A stretch of DNA of 12,069 nt from Bacilli bacterium (lineage in GTDB: Bacteria > Bacillota_I > Bacilli_A > Haloplasmatales > Haloplasmataceae), in assembly GCA_012513195.1 (NCBI GenBank), contig JAAZCR010000105.1:1-12069 (forward strand). Reading direction: 5' to 3'. Both the position numbers and the translations under genes were made by a program. The notes below the pieces were generated by a model, which saw only the letters and a list, made by a program, of their open reading frames with translations, had not been told where the DNA came from and searched no databases. This document shows positions 1 through 8,744 of this stretch, piece after piece (positions within the stretch are counted from its first letter, which is position 1; each line of letters opens with the position of its first letter).

Positions 1-2
1 AA

Positions 3-683
3 ACGAGATTTAAAGAGAATAACGAGAAACTAGATGGTTACAGAAATAAAATTAATTATGTTTACGCGAAACTCCAAAGTAATAAGCGAGTATTAACTAA
101 CATAAAAAAGACTTATCAGAATATTACTAATAAAGAAAAAGAATATGGTGTAATTAGTGACCTTGCAAAAGTCGCCAATGGAGATAATCCACAAAGAATA
201 GCTTTTGAACGTTATGTGTTAGCTGCTTATTTTGAAGACATTATAAAAGCAGCAAATCAAAGATTAAAAAAGATGACTCATGATAGATATTATTTAGATA
301 GAAAAGATGAAAAAGGTAAAGGTAGGGCACAACAAGGATTAGACTTAGAAGTATACGATTATTATACAGGTAAAAGGCGGGATGTAAGCACCCTATCTGG
401 AGGAGAAGCATTTATGGCTTCATTAGCCCTTGCCTTAGGGTTATCCGATGTTGTGCAAAGTTATGCAGGTGGTATTCAATTAGATACAATCTTTATTGAT
501 GAAGGGTTTGGCACACTTGATCCCGAAAGTTTAGATCAAGCAATTAATACGCTAATATCCCTTCAAAAACAGGGGCGACTTATTGGTATCATTAGCCATG
601 TACAAGAATTAAAAGAACGTATTGATGTAAAACTTGAAGTTAAGCCAAGCAAATTTGGTAGTACAGCTAGGCTCATCTATTAA
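3..683 (+). CDS. sbcC: SbcC exonuclease ATPase subunit, C-terminal part (5' truncated by window)
   Basis: The reading frame is open from base 3, so this is the last 226 residues of a longer protein whose start lies upstream of the window. It shows the C-terminal half of an SMC/Rad50-type ATPase: a stretch rich in Lys, Glu and Asn that looks like the end of the coiled coil, then a segment reading DNPQRIAFERYVLAAYFEDI that is typical of SbcC, the ABC signature LSGGE, the Walker B-like segment DEGFGTLDPESLD, and the switch histidine in IISHVQELKERI. In this family SbcC pairs with the SbcD nuclease to open hairpins and process DNA ends in the cytoplasm; sbcD usually lies next to it and would be expected upstream here. 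The protein ends at TAA at the expected family C-terminus, which shows that TAA is used as a normal stop. An apparent GTG start at 216 is only an internal valine codon. Confidence 0.93.
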   Translation, partial: TRFKENNEKLDGYRNKINYVYAKLQSNKRVLTNIKKTYQNITNKEKEYGVISDLAKVANGDNPQRIAFERYVLAAYFEDIIKAANQRLKKMTHDRYYLDRKDEKGKGRAQQGLDLEVYDYYTGKRRDVSTLSGGEAFMASLALALGLSDVVQSYAGGIQLDTIFIDEGFGTLDPESLDQAINTLISLQKQGRLIGIISHVQELKERIDVKLEVKPSKFGSTARLIY

Positions 684-708
684 CTACTAAACTTATATAT
701 TTTATGAA

Positions 709-807
709 ATCTGTCTCCTTTGTTACAAAAAAATATACTTTTTATAATTTTCAGTTGTAATAACGAATGTTTGTTATAATTTAGATGACCTAAGTAAGGA
801 GACAGAT
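709..807. repeat. 12-bp perfect inverted repeat bracketing the SUKH gene promoter
   Basis: ATCTGTCTCCTT at 709-720 is the exact reverse complement of AAGGAGACAGAT at 796-807. The right arm contains the Shine-Dalgarno AAGGAG of the next gene and reaches its first possible ATG. The left arm lies upstream of the -10 box at 775-780, so a transcript from that promoter lacks it, whereas a transcript reading through from sbcC contains both arms. The pairing is seen directly; the idea that it blocks translation from read-through RNA is inference. Confidence 0.75.
772..780 (+). promoter_or_regulatory. Extended -10 promoter for the SUKH-like gene
   Basis: TGTTATAAT is a perfect extended -10 element (TGn plus TATAAT at 775-780). 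No good -35 box is present at 17 bp; TTGTAA at 755-760 is only 14 bp away. The transcription start would fall near 787, giving a 5' leader of roughly 20-25 nt. Confidence 0.6.
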
Positions 808-811
808 GTTT

Positions 812-1396
812 ATGGATCAAAGACTTATCTCTGCCTTAAGTATCTTGAATTCTTATAAAACAACTGAAGATGTCATCATGAAAGATGGATCGATGTTAAT
901 CCATCGTATAAAATCAACAAGCCCCCTTGGTTATTTACATAAAATCTATTCTCCTTTAACTATTAAGCATTTAGAGAAGATTGAGACATTATTGAAAATA
1001 TCCCTTCCCCGTGAATATCGAGATTTTCTTCTCCGCTTTAATGGTTTGGATGCCTTTAATGGTGAATTGTCCATATTTGGATTAAGATTAAGAGAGAGTG
1101 GGGGGTACTTCAAATCCACTTTACAGCCAAATGATATTATTATCCAAAATCTTGGTCGTAATCAAAAGGATGGCTATATCCAAATCGGTACCTTTAAAGA
1201 GTATGATGTTTTGATGGCCAAGGATGGCAGTGATAAAGTTTATGTAATTAATAAGAATAAGATCCTAGAATATCATTCCTTTTATGAATGGTTGTATGAA
1301 ACAATTAGTTTCTTAGATGATGAACATCAAAAAAACACATTTAAGAAACCCCAACTTAAGGCGCCCCTATTATTTAATATATATAGACTCTTCTAA
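812..1396 (+). CDS. SMI1/KNR4 (SUKH) family protein
   Basis: This soluble protein of about 194 residues has no signal peptide or membrane segment. The middle reads LEKIETLLKISLPREYRDFLLRFNG in outline, the SMI1/KNR4 hallmark of a helix, an LP-x-x-Y/F turn, then FL and NG. The strand-rich C-terminal half (IQIGTF, DVLMAKDG, VYVINKN) and the final F-x-E-W-L helix also fit. In bacteria many SUKH members are immunity proteins for polymorphic toxins; others are of unknown role. No toxin gene is next to it here, so immunity is only a possibility. Two ATGs are available: 806, only 4 nt after the AAGGAG at 796-801, and 812, which is 10 nt after. The second has the better spacing and is chosen; the first would add Met-Phe. 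It is monocistronic, with its own promoter and terminator between sbcC and secA. Confidence 0.72.
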   Translation: MDQRLISALSILNSYKTTEDVIMKDGSMLIHRIKSTSPLGYLHKIYSPLTIKHLEKIETLLKISLPREYRDFLLRFNGLDAFNGELSIFGLRLRESGGYFKSTLQPNDIIIQNLGRNQKDGYIQIGTFKEYDVLMAKDGSDKVYVINKNKILEYHSFYEWLYETISFLDDEHQKNTFKKPQLKAPLLFNIYRLF

Positions 1397-1398
1397 AT

Positions 1399-1437
1399 AA
1401 AAAAGGACTGTAGCACCCAATGTTACAGCCCTTTTTT
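1399..1437 (+). terminator. Rho-independent terminator after the SUKH-like gene
   Basis: AAAAAGG and CTGTAGC on the left pair with GTTACAG and CCTTTTT on the right, with one A/C mismatch between the two blocks and one G-U pair, around a 7-nt loop. A run of six T follows at 1432-1437. It starts a few bases after the stop codon. Confidence 0.85.
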
Positions 1438-1468
1438 AACTTTATAATCAAAATAACACTTAATTAAC

Positions 1469-1498
1469 TTGTATAATGATGGTAAAAAATGATATTAT
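1469..1498 (+). promoter_or_regulatory. Possible secA promoter region
   Basis: Two -10-like boxes lie in the secA leader: TATAAT at 1472-1477, without a good -35, and TATTAT at 1493-1498, preceded at 18 bp by TTGTAT (1469-1474). Either would give a leader of about 60-80 nt before the ATG. A short dyad, ACCAT/ATGGT (1518-1522 and 1533-1537), lies in that leader. The choice between boxes cannot be made from sequence alone. Confidence 0.35.
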
Positions 1499-1561
1499 AT
1501 AGTGTGATAGTTATTAAACCATGACAAATATTATGGTAGTGGTTCACAAAGGAGGAAAAAC

Positions 1562-4072
1562 ATGGCCGGATTATTCAAACGGTTATTTGATTCAGGATAT
1601 CGAGAACTCAAACGGGTTGAAAAGATCGCTAATAAGATTGATGCTTTAGCACCGGTAATGAAGAATTTAAGCGATGACGAGCTTAAGAATAAAACTAATG
1701 AATTTAAACAACGATTAGTTAATGGTGAAACACTAGAAGATCTTTTAGTTGAAGCCTTCGCGGTAGTTAGAGAAGCTTCGACGCGGGTATTAGGAATGAC
1801 ACCATTCTATGTTCAATTAGTCGGTGGGTTAGTTCTTCACTATGGTAACGTTGCTGAAATGAAGACAGGTGAAGGTAAAACTCTAACCGCTACCATGCCT
1901 GCTTATTTAAATGCATTAACAGGTAAAGGTGTACATATCGTTACCGTTAACGAGTATCTCGCTAGACGGGACGCTACGGATATGGGCAGACTTTTCAATT
2001 GGTTAGGACTTAGTGTCGGCTTAAACTTACATGAGATGAGTCGTGAAGAAAAACAACAAGCGTTTAGTTGTGATATAACTTATACTACTAATAATGAATT
2101 AGCTTTTGATTATCTTCGCGATAACATGGTGCTTTATCAAAAAGATATGGTGCTTCGTGGATTAAATTATGCGATTATTGACGAAGTAGACTCAATCATA
2201 ATCGATGAAGCGCGAACACCACTTATTATTTCAGGTGGAAAAAAACGTAATGCGAATTTGTACAGAGCTGCAGATGCTTTCGTTAAAAGTTTAACAACAG
2301 AAGACTATGACTATGACCTTAGAACACGTAATGTGCAATTATCAGAACAAGGTATTGCGAAAGCTGAAAAGGCTTTTGGTATATCCAATCTCTTTGATGT
2401 TAGTCATGCAGTTTTATTACACCACATCAATAATGCCCTAAAGGCAAACATCGTTATGCAACGCGATGTGGATTATGTCGTCCATAATGGAGAAGTCATC
2501 ATCGTTGACCCCTTTACGGGTCGGTTAATGCATGGTCGTCAATGGAGTGAAGGGTTACATCAAGCGGTAGAAGCTAAAGAAGGCGTCAAGATTAAAGAAG
2601 AAACGATGACAATGGCGACAATCACCTTCCAAAACTTCTTCCGTATGTATAATAAGTTAGCTGGTATGACTGGTACCGCTAAGACAGAAGAAGAGGAATT
2701 TCTCGATATTTACAATATGTATGTAGTCGAAGTTCCTACCAATAAACCAGTTATTCGGATTGATGATGAAGATTTAATCTTTGCGACCAAAGACGCTAAA
2801 TATAAAGCATTAGTAGAAGATGTTTTAGAACGTCATAAGAAAGGTCAACCAGTATTAATTGGTACCATTGCGGTTGAAACATCGGAACTTATTTCAGAAT
2901 ATTTACGTAAAAAAGGTATTAAGCATAATGTCTTAAACGCGAAGAACCATGAACGTGAAGCAGAAATTATCGCCCATGCTGGTGAAAAATATGCCGTAAC
3001 GATTGCGACTAACATGGCTGGTCGTGGTACCGATATTAAACTAGGACCAGGAGTTGTAGAACTTGGTGGTTTAGCAGTATTAGGTACAGAACGACATGAA
3101 TCTAGACGTATTGATAATCAGTTAAGAGGTCGTTCTGGTCGGTAAGGGGACCCTGGTTATTCCCGATTCTATTTATCATTAGAAGACGACTTACTTAAAC
3201 GCTTTGGGTCAGAACGTCTACAAAGCATGTTAGGACGTTTAGGCTTAAAAGGTGATGCCGCTATCCATCATCCACTAATCAGTAAGAGTGTGGAATCAGC
3301 GCAAAAACGAGTTGAAGGAAATAACTATGATGCTCGTAAAACCTTGCTTCAATACGATGAAGTTATTGGTAAGCAACGGGAAGTCATTTATAATCAACGT
3401 TATCAAATTCTTACATTAGACGATATCAAACCGATAGTCGTTAACATGTTTGAAGAAGCATGTCGTAATATTGTTTATCGTTATTTAAATGTAGATAATA
3501 AAGATGAAGGTTATGAAGAAAGTCTAAAGAAACTTGTCTCTTATTTCAATAACACAATATTTGGACCTAGCGCAGTTAAAGTAAATGAAATTAAAAATCT
3601 TGATACTGAGGAAATCATCGACTTCTATTATAAAAAAGCTCTTGATATCTTAAACTGGAAAGAGCAATCCTACGAACCAGAAGTCTTTAAAGAATTCTTA
3701 AAGGTAATTGTTTTAAGAATCGTTGATATGCGCTGGATGGACCATATCGATAGAATGGATGCATTACGTCAAGGTATTGGACTTGTCGCTTATGGCCAAG
3801 GTAACCCACTCCTTCAATACCAACAAGAAGGTTTTGAAATGTTCAATAATATGATTGCGGCCATTAATGAAGATGTATTAAAATACGTTATCAGAGCACA
3901 AGTTCAAGATAATCTCCAACGTGAAGAAGTCGCAAAGCCAGTCGCAGCGAAATCTGGAAAAGAAGATGAAACACATAAACGTGAACCTGTACGTAAAACG
4001 CAAAAAGTTGGTCGTAACGACCCTTGCCCATGCGGTAGTGGGAAGAAATATAAACAATGTTGCGGTGCATAA
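1562..4072 (+). pseudogene. secA: SecA preprotein translocase ATPase, interrupted by an in-frame TAA at codon 528
   Basis: SecA is the motor ATPase that drives secreted proteins through SecYEG at the membrane. The frame is uninterrupted for 836 codons, apart from TAA at 3143-3145. Features in order: Walker A MKTGEGKT at residues 100-107; DEVD at 207-210 followed by [24 protein letters not shown] of the second motor half; QLRGRSGR ending at residue 527; then, after the stop and in the same frame, GDPGYSRFYLSLEDDLLKRFG; VEGNNYDARKTLLQYDEV of the helical scaffold; and a C-terminal zinc/SecB-binding motif with C822, C824, C833 and C834. Length is normal for the family. The stop replaces the conserved Gln of GRSGRQGDPG and is one C-to-T change from CAA. 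The two open pieces are 1562-3145 and, from the next ATG, 3227-4072; that ATG is an internal Met with no ribosome binding site. The true start has AAAGGAGG at 1548-1555 with 6-nt spacing. Because SecA is essential, a sequencing or assembly error is the simplest explanation; a real mutation or another secA copy are alternatives. Confidence 0.92.
3143..3145 (+). other. secA: In-frame TAA replacing a conserved SecA Gln codon
   Basis: The codon series reads CGT TCT GGT CGG TAA GGG GAC CCT GGT, that is, Arg-Ser-Gly-Arg-stop-Gly-Asp-Pro-Gly. The family sequence at this point is GRSGRQGDPG, part of a helicase motif of the second nucleotide-binding fold. No indel is involved: both sides are in the same frame and the spacing is exact. 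Confidence 0.97.
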
Positions 4073-4079
4073 AAATTTT

Positions 4080-4106
4080 ACCCTTGAGATTCTCAAGGGT
4101 TTTTTA
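4080..4106 (+). terminator. Intrinsic terminator between secA and prfB
   Basis: A perfect 9-bp stem, ACCCTTGAG (4080-4088) with CTCAAGGGT (4092-4100), has a tight 3-nt loop and is followed by six T (4100-4105). It begins 7 nt after the secA stop. The prfB ribosome binding site (AAAGGTGG, 4106-4113) begins directly at the end of the T run, leaving no room for a separate prfB promoter after the hairpin. Confidence 0.87.
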
Positions 4107-4119
4107 AAGGTGGTATTGT

Positions 4120-5223
4120 ATGGATTTACTAGAGATTAAGCAAAAGTTCCGACAATTAAAAGCAGATTTCGAGGATATCTTAACATATTTTCATCAAGAT
4201 GAAATCGAACAAGAGATTAATAAATTATCAGACAAAATGCTTGAGGCAAATTTTTGGAATAATCAACGCGAAGCAAAAAAAGTAATTGATCAAAAGAATT
4301 ATTTAACGGAAAAATTAGAAACTTTCCAAGGCATTAAACATAAAGTAGAAGATATTGAAGTTGGCATTGATTTATACGAAGATAGCGAAGATGTAGACTT
4401 ACTTAAAGATATCGAAAAACTTGTGAAGCAACTAGAAAAGGAAATTAATCAATTTGAAATCAGCATCTTGCTTTCAGGTCCATATGACCAAAACAATGCG
4501 ATTTTAGAAATTCATCCTGGTGCTGGCGGTACGGAAAGTCAGGACTGGGCAGAGATGTTACTTCGCATGTATATGCGGTATGCTGAAAGAATGAACTTTA
4601 AGGTAGAAGTATTAGATTATCTTGCTGGTGAAGAAGCAGGGATTAAAAGTGTTACTTTATTAATTAAAGGTTTAAATGCTTACGGCTATCTAAAAAGTGA
4701 ACAAGGAGTACATCGGTTAATCCGCATCTCACCCTTTGATGCTTCAGGTAGACGGCATACGTCTTTTGTGAGTGTTGATGTTATTCCCGAGTTTGATGAA
4801 GATATTGAAGTTGAAGTTAAAGAAGAAGATCTAAGGATTGATACTTTCCGTTCAAGCGGTGCGGGTGGTCAACATGTCAATACCACTGATAGTGCGGTGC
4901 GTATTACCCACCTACCAACCGGAATCGTAGTTACTTGTCAGAATGAACGTAGCCAAATTGCGAACCGTGAAGCAGCCATGCGGATGTTAAAAGCGAAGTT
5001 ATATAAGATAGAACTTGAAAAACAACAAGAAGAACTTATGAGTTTGCGTGGTGAACAAAAAGAAATTGGTTGGGGTAGCCAAATTCGCACATACACTTTC
5101 CATCCTTATTCACTGGTCAAAGATCATCGTACTAATACCGAAACTGGCAATATTCAAGCTGTGATGGATGGGGAAATCGATGACTTTATCTTCGATTACT
5201 TGAAATTACAGCTTAAAAAGTAA
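4120..5223 (+). CDS. prfB: Peptide chain release factor 2
   Basis: RF2 ends translation at UGA and UAA by entering the ribosomal A site and triggering peptidyl-tRNA hydrolysis. The protein is 367 residues, the usual length. It has an N-terminal helical domain, the stop-codon-recognising tripeptide S204-P205-F206 that identifies RF2 rather than RF1, and the catalytic G249-G250-Q251 in [17 protein letters not shown]. The gene is read in one frame from ATG at 4120: there is no in-frame TGA and no CTTTGA slippery site around codons 20-30, so the autoregulatory +1 frameshift found in many bacterial prfB genes is absent. The start is supported by AAAGGTGG with a 6-nt spacer from AGGTGG to the ATG. 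The secA-prfB order is common in Bacillota. The only visible route for transcription is read-through of the upstream hairpin or a promoter inside secA. Confidence 0.96.
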   Translation: MDLLEIKQKFRQLKADFEDILTYFHQDEIEQEINKLSDKMLEANFWNNQREAKKVIDQKNYLTEKLETFQGIKHKVEDIEVGIDLYEDSEDVDLLKDIEKLVKQLEKEINQFEISILLSGPYDQNNAILEIHPGAGGTESQDWAEMLLRMYMRYAERMNFKVEVLDYLAGEEAGIKSVTLLIKGLNAYGYLKSEQGVHRLIRISPFDASGRRHTSFVSVDVIPEFDEDIEVEVKEEDLRIDTFRSSGAGGQHVNTTDSAVRITHLPTGIVVTCQNERSQIANREAAMRMLKAKLYKIELEKQQEELMSLRGEQKEIGWGSQIRTYTFHPYSLVKDHRTNTETGNIQAVMDGEIDDFIFDYLKLQLKK

Positions 5224-5227
5224 GGTG
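5222..5227 (+). promoter_or_regulatory. Ribosome binding site that fixes the S41 protease start at 5234
   Basis: AAGGTG overlaps the last two bases of the prfB stop codon and is 6 nt from ATG 5234. The in-frame GTG at 5225 is part of this binding site and is therefore unlikely to be the start codon. Confidence 0.75.
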
Positions 5228-5233
5228 AAATTA

Positions 5234-6649
5234 ATGAAAAAACTTAATATATTAATAAGTTGCTTATTATTCGTTTTTGGTGTTACTGTTGGAATACTCG
5301 GGATGAGTATCCATAAATCTTTCATCGAAGATACTACTACGACCACAACCAAAGATGAACCTTCCCTTGAAGAAGAATTACTTGAACTGATTAAAGCATA
5401 CTCATTATATTATACAAATGATGATGTATTACTTGAGGGGGCATTGCGAGGTATTGTCGAAAGTCTTAATGACCCTTATTCTACTTATATGAATCAAGAA
5501 GAATATGAAGAATATGAAAACCGTTCAAGTCAAAAGTTCTATGGTATTGGAATTGGGGTCGTAAAAGTAGGACCATACCCAATGATTTTGAAAGTTTACG
5601 ACGATTCTCCTGCTAAACAAGCTGGTTTTCAAGTTGGATATTTCATTAAAACAGTTGATGGTCAAGATGTGAAAGATCTTTCTATTGATGACGTAGCTTC
5701 ACTAATAAGGGGAACAGTGAATACAGAAAGAAGTATTGGTATCTTTACCACAAATCCTGAAGATGTTACGATAATTAATGTGATAATTAAAGAAATCAAT
5801 GTTAAAACGGTTAGTTATGATTATTTTACTATTGATAATAAAACCATCGGCTATGTAAAAATCGATTCTTTCATGGATTATACTCCACAAGAAGTAGAAA
5901 GAGCGATGAGAAATTTAGAGGAACAAGGTATTGACCACTTAATTATCGATGTCCGTAATAACCCAGGAGGAACTTTAAGTTCTGTTCGTAATACCATTGA
6001 TTATTTTGTTAATACCACTATGCCTTTTATGTATGTTGAATATCGCGATGGTTCATTGAAAGAAGAACGATTATATAATATCTATAACCATACAGTTACT
6101 TATGATATTAAGATTTTGATGGATGAAAACAGCGCTTCCGCAGCAGAAGTTTTCGCTGCTGCTATGCGCGATCTTGGTCATTATGATTTATATGGTAAGA
6201 CAACATTTGGTAAAGGCACAATGCAGTATATCATACCATTAACAGGGAACCGTGGCGTTAAGATAACTAGCGCAAGATGGCTTACTCCAAATAAACAATG
6301 GATTCAAGACCATGGTATTCGTCCTACCTATGAAGTGGAACAAGTAAGCTATCAAGGATTATCATACATTAATGGTTTTGAAACAATCGAGTATGACCAT
6401 GTTGGTGAAGGAATTAAACGTGTTCAATTATTATTGAATTGTTTAGGATATGAAATTCGTAGCGATGGTTATTTCGACACTAACACTTTAAATGCGGTTA
6501 AGGATTATCAAACGAAAAAAGGTATAGAAATAACTGGTATTGTTGATCATGAAACAGCTTATTATCTTAATCTTGATTTATTCAATTTTTTAAACAACAA
6601 AGAATACGATATGCAATATCAAAGAGTGTTAAGTGACATATTAGGTTAA
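5234..6649 (+). CDS. S41 family C-terminal processing peptidase (CtpA/CtpB type)
   Basis: A membrane-anchored serine protease of about 471 residues, expected to act outside the membrane. Residues 4-26 form one hydrophobic segment (signal anchor or signal peptide), followed by a Thr-rich linker. Then come a PDZ domain at roughly 90-170 (GIGIGV, DSPAKQAGFQVGYFIKTVDG) and the S41 catalytic domain at about 190-355 with GYVKIDSF, LIIDVRNNPGG, the nucleophile S302 in SASAAE, and K327 and Q331 in FGKGTMQ. The Ser-Lys spacing of 25 and Lys-Gln spacing of 4 match the Ser/Lys/Gln triad of CtpB-type enzymes. The C-terminus (about 390-450) looks like a peptidoglycan-binding type 1 domain (IKRVQLLLNCLGY, FDTNTLNAVKDYQ), consistent with wall localisation. 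It lies 10 nt after prfB and is probably cotranscribed and translationally coupled with it. Family members cleave membrane or sporulation-signalling proteins; the substrate here is unknown. Confidence 0.9.
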   Translation: MKKLNILISCLLFVFGVTVGILGMSIHKSFIEDTTTTTTKDEPSLEEELLELIKAYSLYYTNDDVLLEGALRGIVESLNDPYSTYMNQEEYEEYENRSSQKFYGIGIGVVKVGPYPMILKVYDDSPAKQAGFQVGYFIKTVDGQDVKDLSIDDVASLIRGTVNTERSIGIFTTNPEDVTIINVIIKEINVKTVSYDYFTIDNKTIGYVKIDSFMDYTPQEVERAMRNLEEQGIDHLIIDVRNNPGGTLSSVRNTIDYFVNTTMPFMYVEYRDGSLKEERLYNIYNHTVTYDIKILMDENSASAAEVFAAAMRDLGHYDLYGKTTFGKGTMQYIIPLTGNRGVKITSARWLTPNKQWIQDHGIRPTYEVEQVSYQGLSYINGFETIEYDHVGEGIKRVQLLLNCLGYEIRSDGYFDTNTLNAVKDYQTKKGIEITGIVDHETAYYLNLDLFNFLNNKEYDMQYQRVLSDILG

Positions 6650-6654
6650 ATGGT

Positions 6655-6693
6655 AATGAGACTTTCTTAAAACGAAAGTCTCATTTATTTTTA
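6655..6693 (+). terminator. Intrinsic terminator closing the prfB-S41 protease unit
   Basis: A perfect 12-bp stem, AATGAGACTTTC (6655-6666) with GAAAGTCTCATT (6674-6685), encloses a 7-nt loop and is followed by a T-rich tail. It begins 5 nt after the protease stop codon. Confidence 0.9.
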
Positions 6694-6716
6694 ATAAAAC
6701 AGTAAAATCACTTATA

Positions 6717-6745
6717 TTAACAAGATTATCTAGAGATGGTATAAT
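6717..6745 (+). promoter_or_regulatory. uvrB promoter
   Basis: TTAACA (6717-6722) and TATAAT (6740-6745) are separated by exactly 17 bp, and TGG directly before TATAAT makes an extended -10. Transcription would start near 6752, giving a leader of about 20 nt. I see no LexA-type box (GAAC...GTTC) overlapping it. Confidence 0.8.
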
Positions 6746-6770
6746 TAGAGCGACTAGTGAGGTGAAAATT

Positions 6771-8744
6771 ATGCGAAAATTTGAGTTAGTATCAAAGTTC
6801 CAACCAACAGGGGACCAACCGCAAGCCATCGGAAAATTAGTAAAAGGTATAAAAGAAAATAAGCGTGAACAAGTCCTATTAGGGGCTACTGGTACTGGAA
6901 AGACTTTTACGATTTCCAATGTGATTGCCCAAGTTAATAAACCGACTTTAGTTTTAGCTCATAATAAGACCTTAGCGGGACAATTATATTCCGAGTTCAA
7001 AGAATTCTTTCCTAATAATGCGGTAGAGTATTTTGTTAGTTACTATGATTATTATCAACCAGAAGCATATGTACCAAGTACGGATACTTATATCGAAAAA
7101 GACGCTAGCATAAATGATGAGATTGATAAATTGCGTCATAGTGCCACCAGCGCGTTATTTGAACGCAATGATGTCATCATTGTGGCTAGTGTTTCCTGTA
7201 TATATGGTTTAGGTGATCCTGAAGAATATCGTAACATGGTAGTTTCTTTAAGAGTTGGTATGGAAATTGAGCGTAATAAATTATTAAGCGAATTAGTTCG
7301 CATTCAATATGTTAGAAATGATTTCGATTTTCACCGTGGTACCTTTAGGGTACGAGGGGATGTTGTGGAAATCATTCCTGCCTCTTTAGAAGAAAATTGT
7401 ATAAGAGTCGAGTTCTTTGGTGATGAGATTGAACGGATTCGCGAAGTAGATGTGTTAACTGGTGAGGTGATTGGTGACCGTCAACATGTGGCCATATTCC
7501 CCGCCAGCCACTTCGTTACTAGCGAAGAGAAACTTGCGAGAGCTTTAGAAACAATTAAACAAGAACTCGATGAAAGATTAAAAGAACTACGGGAACAAGG
7601 ACGCTTGTTAGAAGCACAACGCCTTGAACAACGTACCAATTATGATTTAGAAATGATGCGGGAGATGGGTTTCTGTTCAGGAATAGAAAACTATTCCCGC
7701 CACTTAACGGGCAGAAAACCTGGCGAACCACCCTATACTTTACTTGATTACTTTCCTAAAGATTGGTTATTAGTAATCGATGAAAGCCATGTGTCTTTAC
7801 CACAAGTAAGAGGAATGTATAATGGGGATCGCTCACGAAAAATGACATTGGTAGAGTATGGATTCCGTTTGCCCAGTGCTTTAGATAACCGTCCGTTGAC
7901 GTTTGAAGAATTTGAAGAAAAAATAAATCAGGTTATCTATGTTTCTGCCACGCCAGGAGATTATGAACTTTCAAGATGTGATGAAGTGGTAGAACAAATT
8001 ATTCGACCAACTGGTTTATTAGACCCTGTGGTAGAAGTGCGACCAACTCAAGGACAAATTGATGATTTAATTGAAGAAATCCGTAAACGCATGGAAAGAA
8101 ATGAAAGAGTATTAGTCACAACCCTTACCATTAGCATGGCAGAGAAACTTACCGACTATTTCCAAGATATCGGGTTAAAAGTAGCTTATTTACATAATGA
8201 AGTAAAAACACTCGAACGAATTGAGATTATTAGAGATTTACGATTAGGGAAATATGACGTATTAGTTGGTATTAACTTATTAAGAGAAGGATTAGACCTT
8301 CCTGAAGTATCATTAGTAGCGATTTTAGATGCAGATAAGGAAGGCTTTTTAAGAAGTTATCGCTCTTTAATTCAGACAATTGGCCGAGCTGCACGTAATG
8401 TCAATGGGCATGTAATTATGTATGCTGATACTATTACCGAATCTATGCGTCAAGCCATCGAAGAAACTAATCGTCGTCGTCGCATTCAAGAAGAATACAA
8501 CCGTAAGCATAACATTATTCCTCAAACAATTAAAAAGGATATTCGTGATGTTATTAGAGTAACTCAAGTAGTAGAAGAAGAGACTGAAGGTAAGAAACCA
8601 TTCAAAGATTTAACACCACAAGAAAAGAAACGCATTATTGAAAACCTCGAAAAAGAAATGAAAAAAGCAGCGCGTGAACTTGATTTCGAAACGGCTGCTT
8701 CTATCAGAGATTTAATATTTGAACTAAAAGCAGAAATGGAATAA
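6771..8744 (+). CDS. uvrB: UvrABC excinuclease subunit B
   Basis: UvrB is the damage-verifying helicase-like subunit of nucleotide excision repair; it is loaded on DNA by UvrA and recruits UvrC for incision. The protein has 657 residues, a normal length. Visible features: [11 protein letters not shown] at the N-terminus, Walker A GATGTGKT at residues 38-45, the Tyr-rich beta-hairpin segment [21 protein letters not shown]337-E-S-H340 (motif II), [48 protein letters not shown], and a C-terminal UVR motif ([22 protein letters not shown]) that binds UvrC. ATG 6771 is 6 nt from GAGGTG (6759-6764); an in-frame GTG at 6762 lies inside that binding site and is rejected. Unlike the frequent uvrB-uvrA arrangement in Bacillota, no uvrA follows: the next gene is on the other strand, and no terminator is visible. 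Confidence 0.97.
   Translation: MRKFELVSKFQPTGDQPQAIGKLVKGIKENKREQVLLGATGTGKTFTISNVIAQVNKPTLVLAHNKTLAGQLYSEFKEFFPNNAVEYFVSYYDYYQPEAYVPSTDTYIEKDASINDEIDKLRHSATSALFERNDVIIVASVSCIYGLGDPEEYRNMVVSLRVGMEIERNKLLSELVRIQYVRNDFDFHRGTFRVRGDVVEIIPASLEENCIRVEFFGDEIERIREVDVLTGEVIGDRQHVAIFPASHFVTSEEKLARALETIKQELDERLKELREQGRLLEAQRLEQRTNYDLEMMREMGFCSGIENYSRHLTGRKPGEPPYTLLDYFPKDWLLVIDESHVSLPQVRGMYNGDRSRKMTLVEYGFRLPSALDNRPLTFEEFEEKINQVIYVSATPGDYELSRCDEVVEQIIRPTGLLDPVVEVRPTQGQIDDLIEEIRKRMERNERVLVTTLTISMAEKLTDYFQDIGLKVAYLHNEVKTLERIEIIRDLRLGKYDVLVGINLLREGLDLPEVSLVAILDADKEGFLRSYRSLIQTIGRAARNVNGHVIMYADTITESMRQAIEETNRRRRIQEEYNRKHNIIPQTIKKDIRDVIRVTQVVEEETEGKKPFKDLTPQEKKRIIENLEKEMKKAARELDFETAASIRDLIFELKAEME

Noticed and set aside
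1518..1537. Hairpin in the secA leader (ACCAT/ATGGT) as a SecM-like or riboswitch control
   Set aside because: Only 5 bp, no upstream leader peptide, and nothing else conserved in form; chance is likely in AT-rich DNA.
3143..3160. Stop-codon readthrough signal (AGGG/CCCT after TAA)
   Set aside because: The possible stem is 3-4 bp with too small a loop, and no known readthrough context is present.
3227..4072. Separate gene starting at ATG 3227 downstream of the secA stop
   Set aside because: There is no Shine-Dalgarno, the ATG is an internal Met, and the SecA homology extends upstream of it in the same frame right up to the stop codon.
3921..4139. Plus-strand ORF overlapping the secA 3' end and the prfB start
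   Set aside because: Lys-rich frame shadow of secA that runs through the terminator hairpin; no binding site or homology.
6641..6919. Minus-strand ORF across the terminator and uvrB start
   Set aside because: It covers the intrinsic terminator, the uvrB promoter and the uvrB Walker A coding region; low-complexity translation with no domain.
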